A stretch of DNA of 64,000 bases from Pseudohongiella sp. (GTDB taxonomy: Bacteria; Pseudomonadota; Gammaproteobacteria; Pseudomonadales; Pseudohongiellaceae). Under the pieces are notes generated by a model that ran no database searches, was not told the DNA's origin, and saw only the letters and a program-made list of their open reading frames with translations. The stretch spans positions 16,210 to 80,209 of the forward strand of contig JABMOK010000186.1 of NCBI GenBank assembly GCA_013204155.1. Direction: 5' to 3'. This document shows, one piece after another, positions 38,925 to 48,091 of the stretch; position 1 is the first letter of the stretch, and every line of letters begins with the position of its first letter. The position numbers and the translations under genes are program-made.

Positions 38925-39977
38925 ATGATGATTTCATACCAAACTACAACACCCGGAGCGCCGCTGTTACGCGTCGAGTCTCCGACACCGGAACCGACCG
39001 GCACTGAAGTACTTCTGAAGACCGTGTCCTGTGGCGTATGCCATTCTGATATTCATATGCATGACGGTGTTTTTAATCTTGGCAATGGCAAGCAGCTGGA
39101 AGTGCACAGCGAAGGCATGGTGCTTGGGCATGAAATATTTGGCGAAGTTGTCGCGCTTGGCCCGGATGCTGAAAACGTGAAGATAGGCGATCGCCGGGTG
39201 GTGTATCCCTGGATAGGCTGTGGTAATTGTGCGGCCTGTAATCGTGGCGAAGAACAGTTGTGCACCCCAGGAAGAGCGCTAGGCATTGTAGTGCATGGGG
39301 GGTTTTCTGATCATGTCATGATTCCTCACAGCCGTTATTTGTTTGATGGAGGGGATATAGCGGATTCCCTGGCGGCGACCTATGCCTGTTCAGGACTGAC
39401 AGCCTACAGCGCTTTGAAAAAACTCGGCGAACTACATGCGGATGATGAGGTAGTCATTATCGGAGCCGGTGGTGTTGGCATGATGGCTATTCAGATTGCC
39501 CTGTCGGCGATGAATATTGACCCGATCGTTGTCGATATAGACGAAGCAAAATTGCAGGCCGCCAGAGAGCTTGGCGTTACTCGAACCTTTAATTCATCGG
39601 ATCCGCAAACGGCAAGGGAAATTCGCAAGGTAAGCGGTGGTGCCTATGGGGTGCTGGATTTCGTTGGTGCCGAAGCGACCGTTAACTATGGGCTGGGCTG
39701 TTTACGCAAAGGCGGCATGTTGGTAATTATTGGCCTGTATGGCGGCGCATTAAATATTCCAATTCCCTTCATTCCGATGAATGCACGTATTATCCAGGGT
39801 AGCTATGTGGGTACGCCAGAGGATATGGGTGAGTTAATGGCGTTGGTACGAGCCGGCAAGGTCGCGCCCATTGAGATTCATGAAAGGCCGATGTCGGAAG
39901 CCAATCAAGCGCTGGTAGATTTAAAGGCGGGCAAGGTTCAGGGACGGCAAGTACTGATGAATGACGAGTACTTGTAG
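38925..39977 (+). CDS. Zinc-dependent alcohol dehydrogenase
   Basis: A 350-residue MDR enzyme. Catalytic zinc ligands are in CGVCHSDIHMHDG and GHEIFGEV; the structural zinc site is CGNCAACNRGEEQLC; the Rossmann motif is VVIIGAGGVGMMAIQIAL. The acidic VDIDEAKL after it favours NAD over NADP. It oxidises an alcohol of unknown size. A 6-hydroxycyclohex-1-ene-carbonyl-CoA or AdhT-like role is conceivable beside acyl-CoA genes. Confidence 0.87.
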   Translation: MMISYQTTTPGAPLLRVESPTPEPTGTEVLLKTVSCGVCHSDIHMHDGVFNLGNGKQLEVHSEGMVLGHEIFGEVVALGPDAENVKIGDRRVVYPWIGCGNCAACNRGEEQLCTPGRALGIVVHGGFSDHVMIPHSRYLFDGGDIADSLAATYACSGLTAYSALKKLGELHADDEVVIIGAGGVGMMAIQIALSAMNIDPIVVDIDEAKLQAARELGVTRTFNSSDPQTAREIRKVSGGAYGVLDFVGAEATVNYGLGCLRKGGMLVIIGLYGGALNIPIPFIPMNARIIQGSYVGTPEDMGELMALVRAGKVAPIEIHERPMSEANQALVDLKAGKVQGRQVLMNDEYL

Positions 39978-40020
39978 GTCAGATACCCATGGTTAGTAAT
40001 TGCGGGCTGGCAGCCAAGTG

Positions 40021-40111
40021 CCAGAACTACTCGCCAGAACTACTCACCAGAACTACACGCCAGAACTACTCACCAGAACTACACGCCAGAACTACACGCC
40101 AGAACTACACC
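40021..40111. repeat. Tandem repeat, 13 bp x7
   Basis: Seven contiguous copies of CCAGAACTACWCR, differing only at positions 11 and 13, placed 43 bp after the alcohol dehydrogenase stop and ending 18 bp before the next start, right beside its GAGGAG. No spacers separate the copies, so it is not a CRISPR array. Confidence 0.97.
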
Positions 40112-40129
40112 GAATAGAGGAGTCCCGAT

Positions 40130-41359
40130 TTGTCGGCAGTAAGCGAATTTCAAGCAAGCACTCGAGCATGGCTGGAGCAAAATTGTCCGGCGTCCATGCG
40201 CACACCCATGGTGCAGGAAGAAATTGTCTGGGGTGGACGCAATGCGACTTTTGCCAATCCGGACAGTAAGCTGTGGTTGCAACGCATGGCAGAAAAAGGC
40301 TGGACCTGTCCAGGCTGGCCGGCGGAATATGGCGGCGGTGGGCTGGATAAAGAACAGACCATCATTCTCAGTCAGGAACTGGCGCGCATTAATGCCCGAC
40401 CGGCACTCACCAGCTTTGGTATTAGCATGTTGGGCCCGGTGCTATTGGAATACGCCAGTCACCAACAGAAGATGGCATTTATCCCTCAGATTGTTCGCGG
40501 CGAAATTCGTTGGTGTCAGGGCTATTCCGAACCTGGCGCGGGATCAGATCTGGCGAGCCTTGGTACCCGGGCGGAGTTGCAGGGGGATTATTATCTGATC
40601 AACGGCTCCAAAGTCTGGACCTCCTATGCCGACAAGGCGGACTGGATTTTCTGTCTGGTGCGCACCGACACCGAAGTACCCAAACATTCAGGCATCAGTT
40701 TTATCTTGTTCGATATGGCGAGTGAAGGGGTCTCAACCCGGCCTATTCAATTGATTAGTGGCTCATCACCCTTCTGTGAAACCTTCTTCGATGATGTGAA
40801 AGTTCCCGCTGGCAATTTGGTAGGCCGCCTGAATGAAGGCTGGACCATCGCCAAGCGCTTGCTGCAGCATGAGCGCACCATGATTTCCAGTTTTGGCCTG
40901 GCCAGTGGTCAGTCCGATCGCGGCGGCACCACTTCGACGGTGGCGAGTATCGAGGGTGCGGCCATGCACTATCGTGGTGATACGGATAAATTGTCAGATC
41001 CGGTGCTGCGTGACCAGATCGCACAATTCAAAATCGACAGCGAAGCTTTTGCCTATACCTCGCAGCGCTCGGTTGAAGAATCGAAACAGGGACAGGGGCC
41101 AAATGCCACCTCTTCGATGTTGAAAAATTATGGTTGCGAGCTTAACAAGCGACGTTATGAGTTATTGCTACGGGCCATCGGCAGCCAGGGTCTTGGTTGG
41201 GAAGGCGAAGGTTTTAATCCTGAAGAGTTGCAAGTGACGCGTGAGTGGCTACGCTCCAAGGCCAATTCGATCGAGGGCGGTACCTCGGAAGTTCAGCTCA
41301 ATATCATCGCCAAGCGTGTTCTGGGTTTGCCAGACATTTTGAGTATGAGCAAGCGATAG
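40130..41359 (+). CDS. Acyl-CoA dehydrogenase, large-type subunit
   Basis: A 409-residue ACAD. It has WCQGYSEPGAGSDLASLGTRA for FAD/substrate binding and a C-terminal EGGTSEVQLNIIAKRVLGLPD bearing the catalytic Glu region. TTG 40130 is the start because GAGGAG precedes it at the right distance and no ATG exists until well inside the conserved region. It resembles the interrupted gene at 15049. The next gene, 39 bp on, is the small-type partner, so the two probably form an alpha2beta2 enzyme. Confidence 0.87.
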   Translation: MSAVSEFQASTRAWLEQNCPASMRTPMVQEEIVWGGRNATFANPDSKLWLQRMAEKGWTCPGWPAEYGGGGLDKEQTIILSQELARINARPALTSFGISMLGPVLLEYASHQQKMAFIPQIVRGEIRWCQGYSEPGAGSDLASLGTRAELQGDYYLINGSKVWTSYADKADWIFCLVRTDTEVPKHSGISFILFDMASEGVSTRPIQLISGSSPFCETFFDDVKVPAGNLVGRLNEGWTIAKRLLQHERTMISSFGLASGQSDRGGTTSTVASIEGAAMHYRGDTDKLSDPVLRDQIAQFKIDSEAFAYTSQRSVEESKQGQGPNATSSMLKNYGCELNKRRYELLLRAIGSQGLGWEGEGFNPEELQVTREWLRSKANSIEGGTSEVQLNIIAKRVLGLPDILSMSKR

Positions 41360-41398
41360 TCGCGCTAACAGAATGCGTAAGAGGCAAACGAAAACACA

Positions 41399-42547
41399 AT
41401 GGCTTTAACACTTAACCAAGATCAGCAATTATTGAAAGATTCGGCGCAGAGTTTCTGCCAACACAATGCGCCTGTTTCGATGTTACGAAAATTGAGAGAC
41501 AGCAAAGATAGTGACGGCTTTGATCGGCAGCTATGGCAGCAGATGATCGAACTGGGCTGGGCAGGAATGGCGATTCCCGAGGCCTACGGCGGATTCGATT
41601 TTGGTTATGGCGGTCTCGGTGTAGTGCTCGAGGAGACTGGCCGCACGCTGGTAAGCTCGCCACTGATCTCGACTGTGCTGGTGGCGGCGACGGTAATCAA
41701 TGAATTGGGTAGCGAGCAACAAAAACAGGACTTGCTGCCTAAAATTGTAGCCGGAGAATTACTCATAGCCCTGGCGCTGGACGAACAAACCAGTCATGCG
41801 CCAAAGCGTATTGCTACCACGGCGAGTAAGTCCGGCACAGATTATATACTTAATGGCCGCAAGACCTTCGTGCTCGATGGGCATGTTGCACAGCAGCTTA
41901 TCGTGGTGGCACGCACTTCCGGCGAGACAGACAGCGAAGCAGGTATTAGCCTGTTTCTGCTGGACAGCAATGCCGAGGGGGTGAACTGTCAGCGCAGCTG
42001 GATGGTAGATAGCCGTAACTCGGCGCAGCTGGAATTCGTCAATGTTAAGCTTGGCGCGAATGCCCTGCTGGGCGAACTGGATAAGGGCTTCGACGGGCTG
42101 GATCGGGCGCTGGACGTGGCTCGCATTGGCATTGCCGCGGAAATGCTGGGCAGCATACAGACGGTGTTCGAGAGTATTCTGCAATACCTCAAACAGCGAG
42201 AACAGTTTGGTGTGTTGATCGGCTCCTTTCAGGGCCTGCAACACCGCGCTGCCGAGATGTACAGCGAGATTGAGCTGTGCAAGTCTGCGGTGCGCGCGGC
42301 ACTGGCTGGACTGGACGATCCGCAGAAGAGCCGGATTGAAATCGCTGTGCTTGCCAGCGTTGCCAAGGCTAAATTATCTGAAGTGTTTTTTCTGGTGAGT
42401 AATGAAGGAATTCAGATGCACGGCGGCATCGGCATGACCGATGAATTTGATATCGGATTTTTTATCAAGCGCGCAAGAGTGGCTCAGCAGTATCTGGGCG
42501 ATGCGGTATTTCACCGTGATCGCTATGCCACACTGAATAATTTTTAA
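41399..42547 (+). CDS. Acyl-CoA dehydrogenase, small-type subunit
   Basis: A 382-residue ACAD lacking the C-terminal EGTSEIQ. It keeps REQFGVLIGSFQGLQHRAAEM and IQMHGGIGMTDEFDIGFF. It pairs with the upstream large subunit and resembles the gene at 16322. In known paired ACADs of steroid or dicarboxylate catabolism, one subunit supplies the catalytic Glu and the other part of the FAD site. That fits what is seen here. Confidence 0.86.
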   Translation: MALTLNQDQQLLKDSAQSFCQHNAPVSMLRKLRDSKDSDGFDRQLWQQMIELGWAGMAIPEAYGGFDFGYGGLGVVLEETGRTLVSSPLISTVLVAATVINELGSEQQKQDLLPKIVAGELLIALALDEQTSHAPKRIATTASKSGTDYILNGRKTFVLDGHVAQQLIVVARTSGETDSEAGISLFLLDSNAEGVNCQRSWMVDSRNSAQLEFVNVKLGANALLGELDKGFDGLDRALDVARIGIAAEMLGSIQTVFESILQYLKQREQFGVLIGSFQGLQHRAAEMYSEIELCKSAVRAALAGLDDPQKSRIEIAVLASVAKAKLSEVFFLVSNEGIQMHGGIGMTDEFDIGFFIKRARVAQQYLGDAVFHRDRYATLNNF

Positions 42548-42631
42548 CAGCTATTTTTAAGATCTGTTTTTTTAAAACGTGTAGTGTTCAATGCTATCCC
42601 ATTTAAACGCCCAGGCTAGTGAGACCAAGTC

Positions 42632-43318
42632 ATGCCATTGCTCGTAATCGGAGTTGTTCTGGCAGTTCTGATTTATATTCCCAGCTACTGGGTGCGACGG
42701 GTCATGTCCAAATATAGCCGGGAAATGCCCGAACTGCCGGGTACCGGCGCCGAACTCGCCCGACATCTGATCAAGCGCTACAAACTAGATGGCATCAAGG
42801 TAGAAGAGACGGATCCCCAGCGTGATCATTTCGATCCGCTTGCCCAGGCGGTTCGACTTAGCCCCGACAATTATCACGGCAAGTCGCTCACCGCGGTTGC
42901 GGTAGCCGCCCATGAAGTAGGCCATGCCATTCAGTTTCACCGCAAAGAGAAAGTTTTTGAATTGCGTCAGCGCTTTTTGCCGCGTGCGGCTGCTCTGAAT
43001 AAAACCGGCGTGGCAATCATGTTTGCTTTTCCGCTTATCGCCGTCGTGTTGCGATCACCGTTTGCCGTGGCAATGGTGATTGGCCTGAGTCTCTTGTTAC
43101 AGCTGGCCGGCGCGTTAGCTTATTTGATAATTCTCCCGGAAGAATGGGATGCAAGTTTCAATAAGGCCTTGCCGGTATTGCTGGAAGGAGAATACGTCGA
43201 GCCAGAGCAGCTTCCGGCGATACGAAAAATTCTAAAAGCCGCCGCCCTGACTTATTTCGCGGCGGCACTGGCCAATGTTCTTAATGTGGGCCGTTGGTTT
43301 ATGCTATTAAGACGTTAG
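42632..43318 (+). CDS. Membrane zinc metallopeptidase, YugP-like
   Basis: A 228-residue integral membrane protein with an N-terminal helix, the zinc motif VAAHEVGHAIQFH (HExxH, ~residue 93), and three C-terminal helices. This matches the neutral-zinc-peptidase family PF04298 (YugP), function unknown. Members are usually ~225 aa, so it looks complete. Confidence 0.83.
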   Translation: MPLLVIGVVLAVLIYIPSYWVRRVMSKYSREMPELPGTGAELARHLIKRYKLDGIKVEETDPQRDHFDPLAQAVRLSPDNYHGKSLTAVAVAAHEVGHAIQFHRKEKVFELRQRFLPRAAALNKTGVAIMFAFPLIAVVLRSPFAVAMVIGLSLLLQLAGALAYLIILPEEWDASFNKALPVLLEGEYVEPEQLPAIRKILKAAALTYFAAALANVLNVGRWFMLLRR

Positions 43319-43358
43319 GCCGAACAGAACCCTCTATTGCTTGCTAAAGGTTATCCGT

Positions 43359-43730
43359 ATGGATGAGTCACTGAATGTTTTTGATGAATTATTAGTTCCC
43401 TGTGGCGCCGACCCGGCGCCAGGCTTTTATCGCGACGGCTGCTGCAATACCAGCGCTGAAGATATTGGTTGCCATACCGTGTGCGTGCAAATCAGCGAAG
43501 CCTTTCTTCAATACTCTCGCTTTCGTGGTAATGATCTCTCCACGCCCCTGCCCGACTTCAGATTTCCCGGGTTAAACCCCGGTGATACCTGGTGTTTGTG
43601 TGCTTCGCGCTGGCTGCAGGCCTATGAGCAGAACATGGCGCCGAAGGTTTATCTGATGCGAACCCATAAGAAGGCACTGGAGATCGTGGCCCTGGACAAA
43701 TTGAAAGAATATGCGCTTGATCTTAATTAG
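43359..43730 (+). CDS. DUF2237 family protein
   Basis: A 123-residue soluble protein with the family signatures NVFDELLVPC, GFYRDGCCNTSAEDIGCHTVCVQI, GNDLSTP and GDTWCLCASRW. The conserved cysteines and Gly-Asn-Asp-Leu suggest a metal or catalytic site, but no function is established. ATG 43359 has AAAGG upstream; the TTG at 43341 is discarded. Confidence 0.85.
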   Translation: MDESLNVFDELLVPCGADPAPGFYRDGCCNTSAEDIGCHTVCVQISEAFLQYSRFRGNDLSTPLPDFRFPGLNPGDTWCLCASRWLQAYEQNMAPKVYLMRTHKKALEIVALDKLKEYALDLN

Positions 43731-43880
43731 CGGCAGAGTGAGCCGGTTTAATCAAGTAGATCGGGAGCAAGATTGTTGTCCGCAAGCGGTTTTAATACGG
43801 GAGGTTTGGGGCTAGACTGATAAGCCGAAACATTGGAACTGCGCAAACACAGTTTGCCAATTCCGGGGGCACGGATAGTT

Positions 43881-44195
43881 ATGAAAAAAGTATATTCACA
43901 TGAGAATTTAGCACTTTTGCATACCGCAAAAGGCTTGCTGGAAATCAATGGAATTAGTTGTTTTGTAAAGAATGAGTACCATGCATCAGGTGGGCATGTT
44001 GGCTTTGGGAGTATACCAATTGAGCTATGGGTCCAGGATGATGCGGACGCAGAAACAGCTGTTTCCCTGCTAGAGCGAGAGCTGAGTAACTCTAGTGACA
44101 GGCCAATGTGGACTTGCAGCAAATGTAACGAAGAAAACGACGGTTCGTTTGAAACATGCTGGAATTGCCAGAGGGAAAATACGGACACAGAGTAG
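43881..44195 (+). CDS. DUF2007 protein with C-terminal zinc ribbon
   Basis: A 104-residue protein. The N-terminal DUF2007-type fold is YSHENLALLHTAKGLLEINGI...LWVQDDADAETAVSLL. It is joined to WTCSKCNEENDGSFETCWNCQ, a RanBP2-like C-x2-C-x10-C-x2-C ribbon. DUF2007 proteins are predicted signal-transducing or PII-like. ATG 43881 gives the family N terminus; the longer frame from 43833 looks unconserved. Confidence 0.75.
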   Translation: MKKVYSHENLALLHTAKGLLEINGISCFVKNEYHASGGHVGFGSIPIELWVQDDADAETAVSLLERELSNSSDRPMWTCSKCNEENDGSFETCWNCQRENTDTE

Positions 44196-44303
44196 TCAAC
44201 TCGACAAGCACGCACTAAAGCGTGCGTAATGGCTGGTCCTGTCTGACACAATTTTTTCGGCTTTAGCAACAGCGCTAGCTGTGTATTACGAGGAGTAAGT
44301 AGT

Positions 44304-44576
44304 TTGGATTGGAAAATATTTTTGGCGATCTTTGCAACGGTTTTCATTGCTGAGTTGGGGGACAAAACCCAGCTGGCTACTATGCTATTCGCGGCAGATA
44401 AAGAGGTTGGTAAATTTACCGTTTTTGTTGCCGCCTCGGCTGCACTTGTTGTGGCTTCTGCTATCGGCGTGTTGGCTGGCAGCATGTTATCCGAATATAT
44501 AAACGAGAAAACGCTTCATTATCTGGCGGGCGTCGGGTTTATCGCGATAGGCTCTTACACTTTATATACGGCTTGA
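44304..44576 (+). CDS. GDT1/TMEM165 (UPF0016) cation exchanger, single repeat
   Basis: A 90-residue protein with three helices and the family motif FIAELGDKTQLAT (E-x-G-D-K-T, ~residue 14-25). GDT1 proteins move Mn2+ or Ca2+ and normally have two such repeats; a single-repeat protein must dimerise. No second repeat is encoded next to it. TTG 44304 is chosen because GAGGAG lies upstream and the frame has no earlier start. Confidence 0.82.
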   Translation: MDWKIFLAIFATVFIAELGDKTQLATMLFAADKEVGKFTVFVAASAALVVASAIGVLAGSMLSEYINEKTLHYLAGVGFIAIGSYTLYTA

Positions 44577-44669
44577 TGTTATGCTCGGCGATGAGTTAAT
44601 CCAAGAAATGAGTTGCCGTAAACACTAAATCAGAACTTAATAGTTCAAAGTAACAAGGAGGACTAAAGG

Positions 44670-45377
44670 ATGAATTTAACTAAAACTCAATTTTCTTCAC
44701 GCGGCGTGCTGGTACTGAGCCTATGCCTGTTGGCATCCTTTGCCAACGCGCAGCGAGATCTCGATCCAGGCCGTTTCGAGCAAACCATTCTGGCATTCGA
44801 GGAGCAAGACAAAGTCTCGCCACCTGCACAAGGTGCGATTCTTCTAACCGGGAGTTCCAGTATCGCGCGTTGGAACGATCAGGCGGTAGCGGCGCTAGCG
44901 CCACTGTCGGTAATACCAAGAGGCTTCGGCGGCAGCGTCATGGGCGATTTGCTGCACTATCTTGATCGTGTGGCCCTGGTCTACAAGCCTCGTGCAATTC
45001 TTGTCTATGAGGGCGATAACGATACCGCGTTTCATATTCCGGAAGACAACATAGTTGGTCAGTTTGAACAGATCGTCGCCAAAGTTCACGCGGCCCTACC
45101 CGAGACCCGAATCTACGTGCTGTCGGTTAAGCCCAGTGTCTCGCGTCTCGATGTCTGGCCTGTGGCGCAACGGGTTAGCGCGCGTCTGCAGGCTATTGCC
45201 GAGTCAGATTCTTTGGTGCATTACATCGACGTCGCCACGCCATTCATGCAGGCCGATGGCACGGTGATGACCGATATATTCGTGGCCGACAATCTGCACC
45301 TTAACGATAAGGGCAATGTAATCTGGGGAGCGGCAATCAAGGCGGGCTTGATGAAGGTCGAAGGACAATTCGAATAG
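44670..45377 (+). CDS. Exported SGNH/GDSL hydrolase
   Basis: A 235-residue exported esterase. A signal peptide ends FANA|Q at ~27. SGNH blocks: LLTGSSSIARW (Ser), GGSVMGDLL (Gly), VYEGDND (Asn) and DNLHLNDKG (Asp-x2-His). Likely periplasmic acyl or acetyl esterase. Start ATG 44670 with AGGAGG. Confidence 0.85.
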   Translation: MNLTKTQFSSRGVLVLSLCLLASFANAQRDLDPGRFEQTILAFEEQDKVSPPAQGAILLTGSSSIARWNDQAVAALAPLSVIPRGFGGSVMGDLLHYLDRVALVYKPRAILVYEGDNDTAFHIPEDNIVGQFEQIVAKVHAALPETRIYVLSVKPSVSRLDVWPVAQRVSARLQAIAESDSLVHYIDVATPFMQADGTVMTDIFVADNLHLNDKGNVIWGAAIKAGLMKVEGQFE

Positions 45378-45392
45378 AGCTTGGTAATTAAC

Positions 45393-45932
45393 ATGAGAAT
45401 ACTCGATCTGATCAAGGCGCTTGTTGAATTGGGTATTCCCATGGTGGTCCTGAGCTGGTTCATTTTTTCCTGGCTGTACGGCGCCGGAGAAATTGATCGC
45501 GAGGCAGGCCGCAAAGCCATTTCCGCCCGAGTAAAGAAATTGAAGAAGTCGTTCGAGAAGAAAGAAGAAAAAAATACCAATTATGTCTACGACAAGTGGA
45601 TGTGGTTCGGAAGTGGTTTTTACGGCCTGGCCGGGCTCTGGACTTTTGCAGTAGTCGAGATATCAGATCTGTTTGGCTTTGTATTTAATTTCCCTGGCCT
45701 GACGGCAATGTTTGAAGATGGCTTCATCAGTTTTGTCGTTGCACTGTTATTGAACCAGGTTACAAATATAGTCACTGCCTTTGTCTGGTTTGGTTACTGG
45801 TCCGCGGATTCTGTCATCGTCTGGGTGCTGGTTGCTTATATCGGTTACTGGGCAGGGGTCGAAATGGCAAGACGCGGGATGGTGTTGCCAATTGATCAAT
45901 GGCTGAAAAAACTGTCGATTAAAAAGTCCTGA
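45393..45932 (+). CDS. Predicted membrane protein of unknown function
   Basis: About 179 residues. It has one N-terminal helix (~8-28), a basic, lysine-rich coiled segment (KAISARVKKLKKSFEKKEEKN, ~42-62), then two or three helices. No family recognised. It follows the SGNH gene by 15 bp on the same strand, so co-expression is likely. Confidence 0.7.
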   Translation: MRILDLIKALVELGIPMVVLSWFIFSWLYGAGEIDREAGRKAISARVKKLKKSFEKKEEKNTNYVYDKWMWFGSGFYGLAGLWTFAVVEISDLFGFVFNFPGLTAMFEDGFISFVVALLLNQVTNIVTAFVWFGYWSADSVIVWVLVAYIGYWAGVEMARRGMVLPIDQWLKKLSIKKS

Positions 45933-46081
45933 AGCCGCCATCGCTGGCCAGTGCACATCTATTTTCTTTGCTGTGTTGGAGATCACTTTGGGCTGTCAGG
46001 CTGAGGGACGCAAGTGAAGCAATACCTGCGCCCCTCTGAAAAATGAATTGGCGGGGTTTTATTTAAGTACTTAGGCGGTGA

Positions 46082-46882
46082 CTAAAATTCGTCATAGCCT
46101 TGAGTGAGTTCGATGTAAGTTCCTGCAGGATCAGTAATATAAGCGATCTTCAATCCGATGGAAGGAATGTCCCTAAACGGCACGTCAAACACTATTCCCT
46201 TTGCTTCCAACTGCTTGCAGAAGGCTTCCAGGTCATCAAACTCAAATCCAATATGATCCAGCGATGCCCCTTTTGTTGGTAATCTCGGCGTGTTGGAATT
46301 GCCGAAACTGATATTCATGCCGGGCGCATTGGTGGTGGTCGCGATGCTGCCGCGCGGTTTGACTTCCAAAGAAAAAATATCGGTATACCAGGCCAGCAGT
46401 TCCTCTGCATCGGGCAGGATGAAGTGAATATGATAGCCAGTGATCTCTTCCGACAGTCCCTGGTCTTCCTGCATTTCTACATACACGTCGTCGGGAAGCA
46501 TGATGTAGGCGTTGGTTTGACCCTCGGCGCCGATAAATATTCTACCGACTTCCAGTCCTGCGGCACGCCACTTCGCCAGAAAGGCATCCATGTTGCGCAC
46601 CTTGAAGCCAAAATGATCCATCACTGTGGCTTGTGTGCCCATAGTCGGCGCTTTGGCGGTCAATGCCACCAGCATATTAGGAAGGCGAACAGCGGTTAGC
46701 GGGCCTTTTTCCACGACCACACCGTTAAAATGCTCAACCCAAATCTGCTTGTGTAATTCGATATCAGATACATTCAGGTGCACGTGTCCATAGGTGAGAC
46801 CGGCTGGATTGGGTGAGGCGAGTTGGGCGCTGGCAAGGCTTGAAAGCAGTGCGAGGCATAGCAGACTGGATAAAAATTTCAT
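46082..46882 (-). CDS. Exported VOC (glyoxalase-fold) protein
   Basis: A 266-residue protein with a signal peptide ending LASA|Q, then two vicinal-oxygen-chelate beta-alpha-beta modules: GLTYGHVHLNVSDIELHKQIWVEHF, TVMDHFGFKV, ITGYHIHFILPD and SLDHIGFEFDDL, with His and Glu (YIELTQG) as metal ligands. Exported VOC proteins are uncommon; substrate unknown. ATG 46882. Confidence 0.82.
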   Translation of the reverse strand: MKFLSSLLCLALLSSLASAQLASPNPAGLTYGHVHLNVSDIELHKQIWVEHFNGVVVEKGPLTAVRLPNMLVALTAKAPTMGTQATVMDHFGFKVRNMDAFLAKWRAAGLEVGRIFIGAEGQTNAYIMLPDDVYVEMQEDQGLSEEITGYHIHFILPDAEELLAWYTDIFSLEVKPRGSIATTTNAPGMNISFGNSNTPRLPTKGASLDHIGFEFDDLEAFCKQLEAKGIVFDVPFRDIPSIGLKIAYITDPAGTYIELTQGYDEF

Positions 46883-47001
46883 GGTTGAGTTTCCTGTGTT
46901 GTTCTTAGCCTAATGTTATCAGCCTAAGAATAATGGCTTGTTCGATGTGAGTCCATTGATTCACGCTTTGCCGGTAAACTTTCCCTGTGATCATTGCGCG
47001 G

Positions 47002-47979
47002 CTACCACACCTTCGCCAGTAGCTCATAAGAGCGCCGTCTCGCCTCGGGGTCATGGGTAATGGTAACTAACATGAGTTCATCGACCTGAAATTGTTCGGC
47101 AAGAGCCAGCAATTTTTCCTTCACCTGCTGTGCTGTGCCCACGGCTCTTTTATCCCTGTTTTCTTCGATCACGCGTAATTCTCCCTCGGAGTAGGGAAAT
47201 TCAGTGGCTTCTTCGACGGAGGGAAAAGGACCCGGGTTACCCCGTAGCAAGCGAATATACCAGAGGTCACGGCTGCGGGATAAGTTTAGCGCCTGCTCTT
47301 CAGTTTCAGCGGCGATGCAGAAGATTGCCAATGCGCTGTGGGGAGCTTGCAAATTAGGGCCGGGCTGAAATCGATCGCGGTAGAGTTGGAAAATATCGGA
47401 TCGAATTTTTGGATTAATAAAATAGGCGAAGTTGTAGGGTAAGCCCATAAGCGCGGCCAGCTGCGCGCTGTCTTCACTGGAGCCTAACATCCAAAGCTCG
47501 GGAGGAATATCAACCCTGGGAAAGGCGCGGGCGTTTTCCATGCCTTGGGTTCGTGGATCCGTATCGTTTAGCAGCGCCTGAAGATCCGCGACCATATTTG
47601 GAAAGTGTTCCGGTCCAACCCGGGATCCGTAGCGTATGGCTGCCGCGGTAAACGGATCGGTACCCGGTGCTCTTCCCACACCGAGATCGACTCTGCCCGG
47701 ATACAGTGTCTGCAACAGCTTGAAATTCTCCGCCACTTTGTAAGGGCTGTAATGCGGCAGCATCACGCCGCCGGAGCCGATGCGAATATTTTTGGTTTCC
47801 GCGCCCAATCTGCCTAATAGAACTTCCGGAGAACAACCCGCCAGAGCATCGGATGCATGATGTTCTGCAACCCAATACCGATAGTAGGCCAATTCATCGC
47901 ATAATCGTGCAAGCTGTATGGTTTCCTGCAATGCTTCGAAGGGATTGCTACCACTGCGTACGGGAGACTGATCCAGCAC
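47002..47979 (-). CDS. LLM-class flavin-dependent oxidoreductase
   Basis: A 325-residue bacterial-luciferase-like monooxygenase with RYWVAEHHASDALAGCSPEVLLG, GSGGVMLPHYSPYKVAENFKLLQ, RVDLGVGRAPG and the C-terminal VGTAQQVKEKL. The frame is open upstream to a TAA but contains no ATG; the likely true start is ATT, encoding I-K-L-S before V-L-D-Q, or GTG 47979. Family members start M-x-K-L-S-V-L-D, so a GTG start would remove the first beta strand. A MITE-like element lies ~110 bp upstream and may have displaced the original start. Confidence 0.8.
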   Translation of the reverse strand: MLDQSPVRSGSNPFEALQETIQLARLCDELAYYRYWVAEHHASDALAGCSPEVLLGRLGAETKNIRIGSGGVMLPHYSPYKVAENFKLLQTLYPGRVDLGVGRAPGTDPFTAAAIRYGSRVGPEHFPNMVADLQALLNDTDPRTQGMENARAFPRVDIPPELWMLGSSEDSAQLAALMGLPYNFAYFINPKIRSDIFQLYRDRFQPGPNLQAPHSALAIFCIAAETEEQALNLSRSRDLWYIRLLRGNPGPFPSVEEATEFPYSEGELRVIEENRDKRAVGTAQQVKEKLLALAEQFQVDELMLVTITHDPEARRRSYELLAKVW

Positions 47980-48043
47980 CGAGAGTTTAATTTTGTTGCT
48001 TCGTTTATTGATTTTTATGTACTCGAAGGATTATCGGAAGAGC

Positions 48044-48087
48044 TCAGAGTATAAACTATTTCTTCTGATCAATAGTTTTTACTCTGA
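48044..48087. repeat. 17-bp inverted repeat with TCAGAGT ends
   Basis: TCAGAGTATAAACTATT and AATAGTTTTTACTCTGA pair with one mismatch around a 10-nt loop. The outer end reads GGGGTCAGAGT on the minus strand. It abuts the left end of the MITE-like element at 48092. REP-like hairpins starting GGGGTCAGAGTA are familiar to me in gammaproteobacterial genomes, but I cannot check that here. Confidence 0.75.
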
Positions 48088-48091
48088 CCCC

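Noticed and set aside
40021-40111. A CRISPR array
   Set aside because: Thirteen-base units are directly adjacent with no spacers and no cas genes nearby; it is a simple tandem array.
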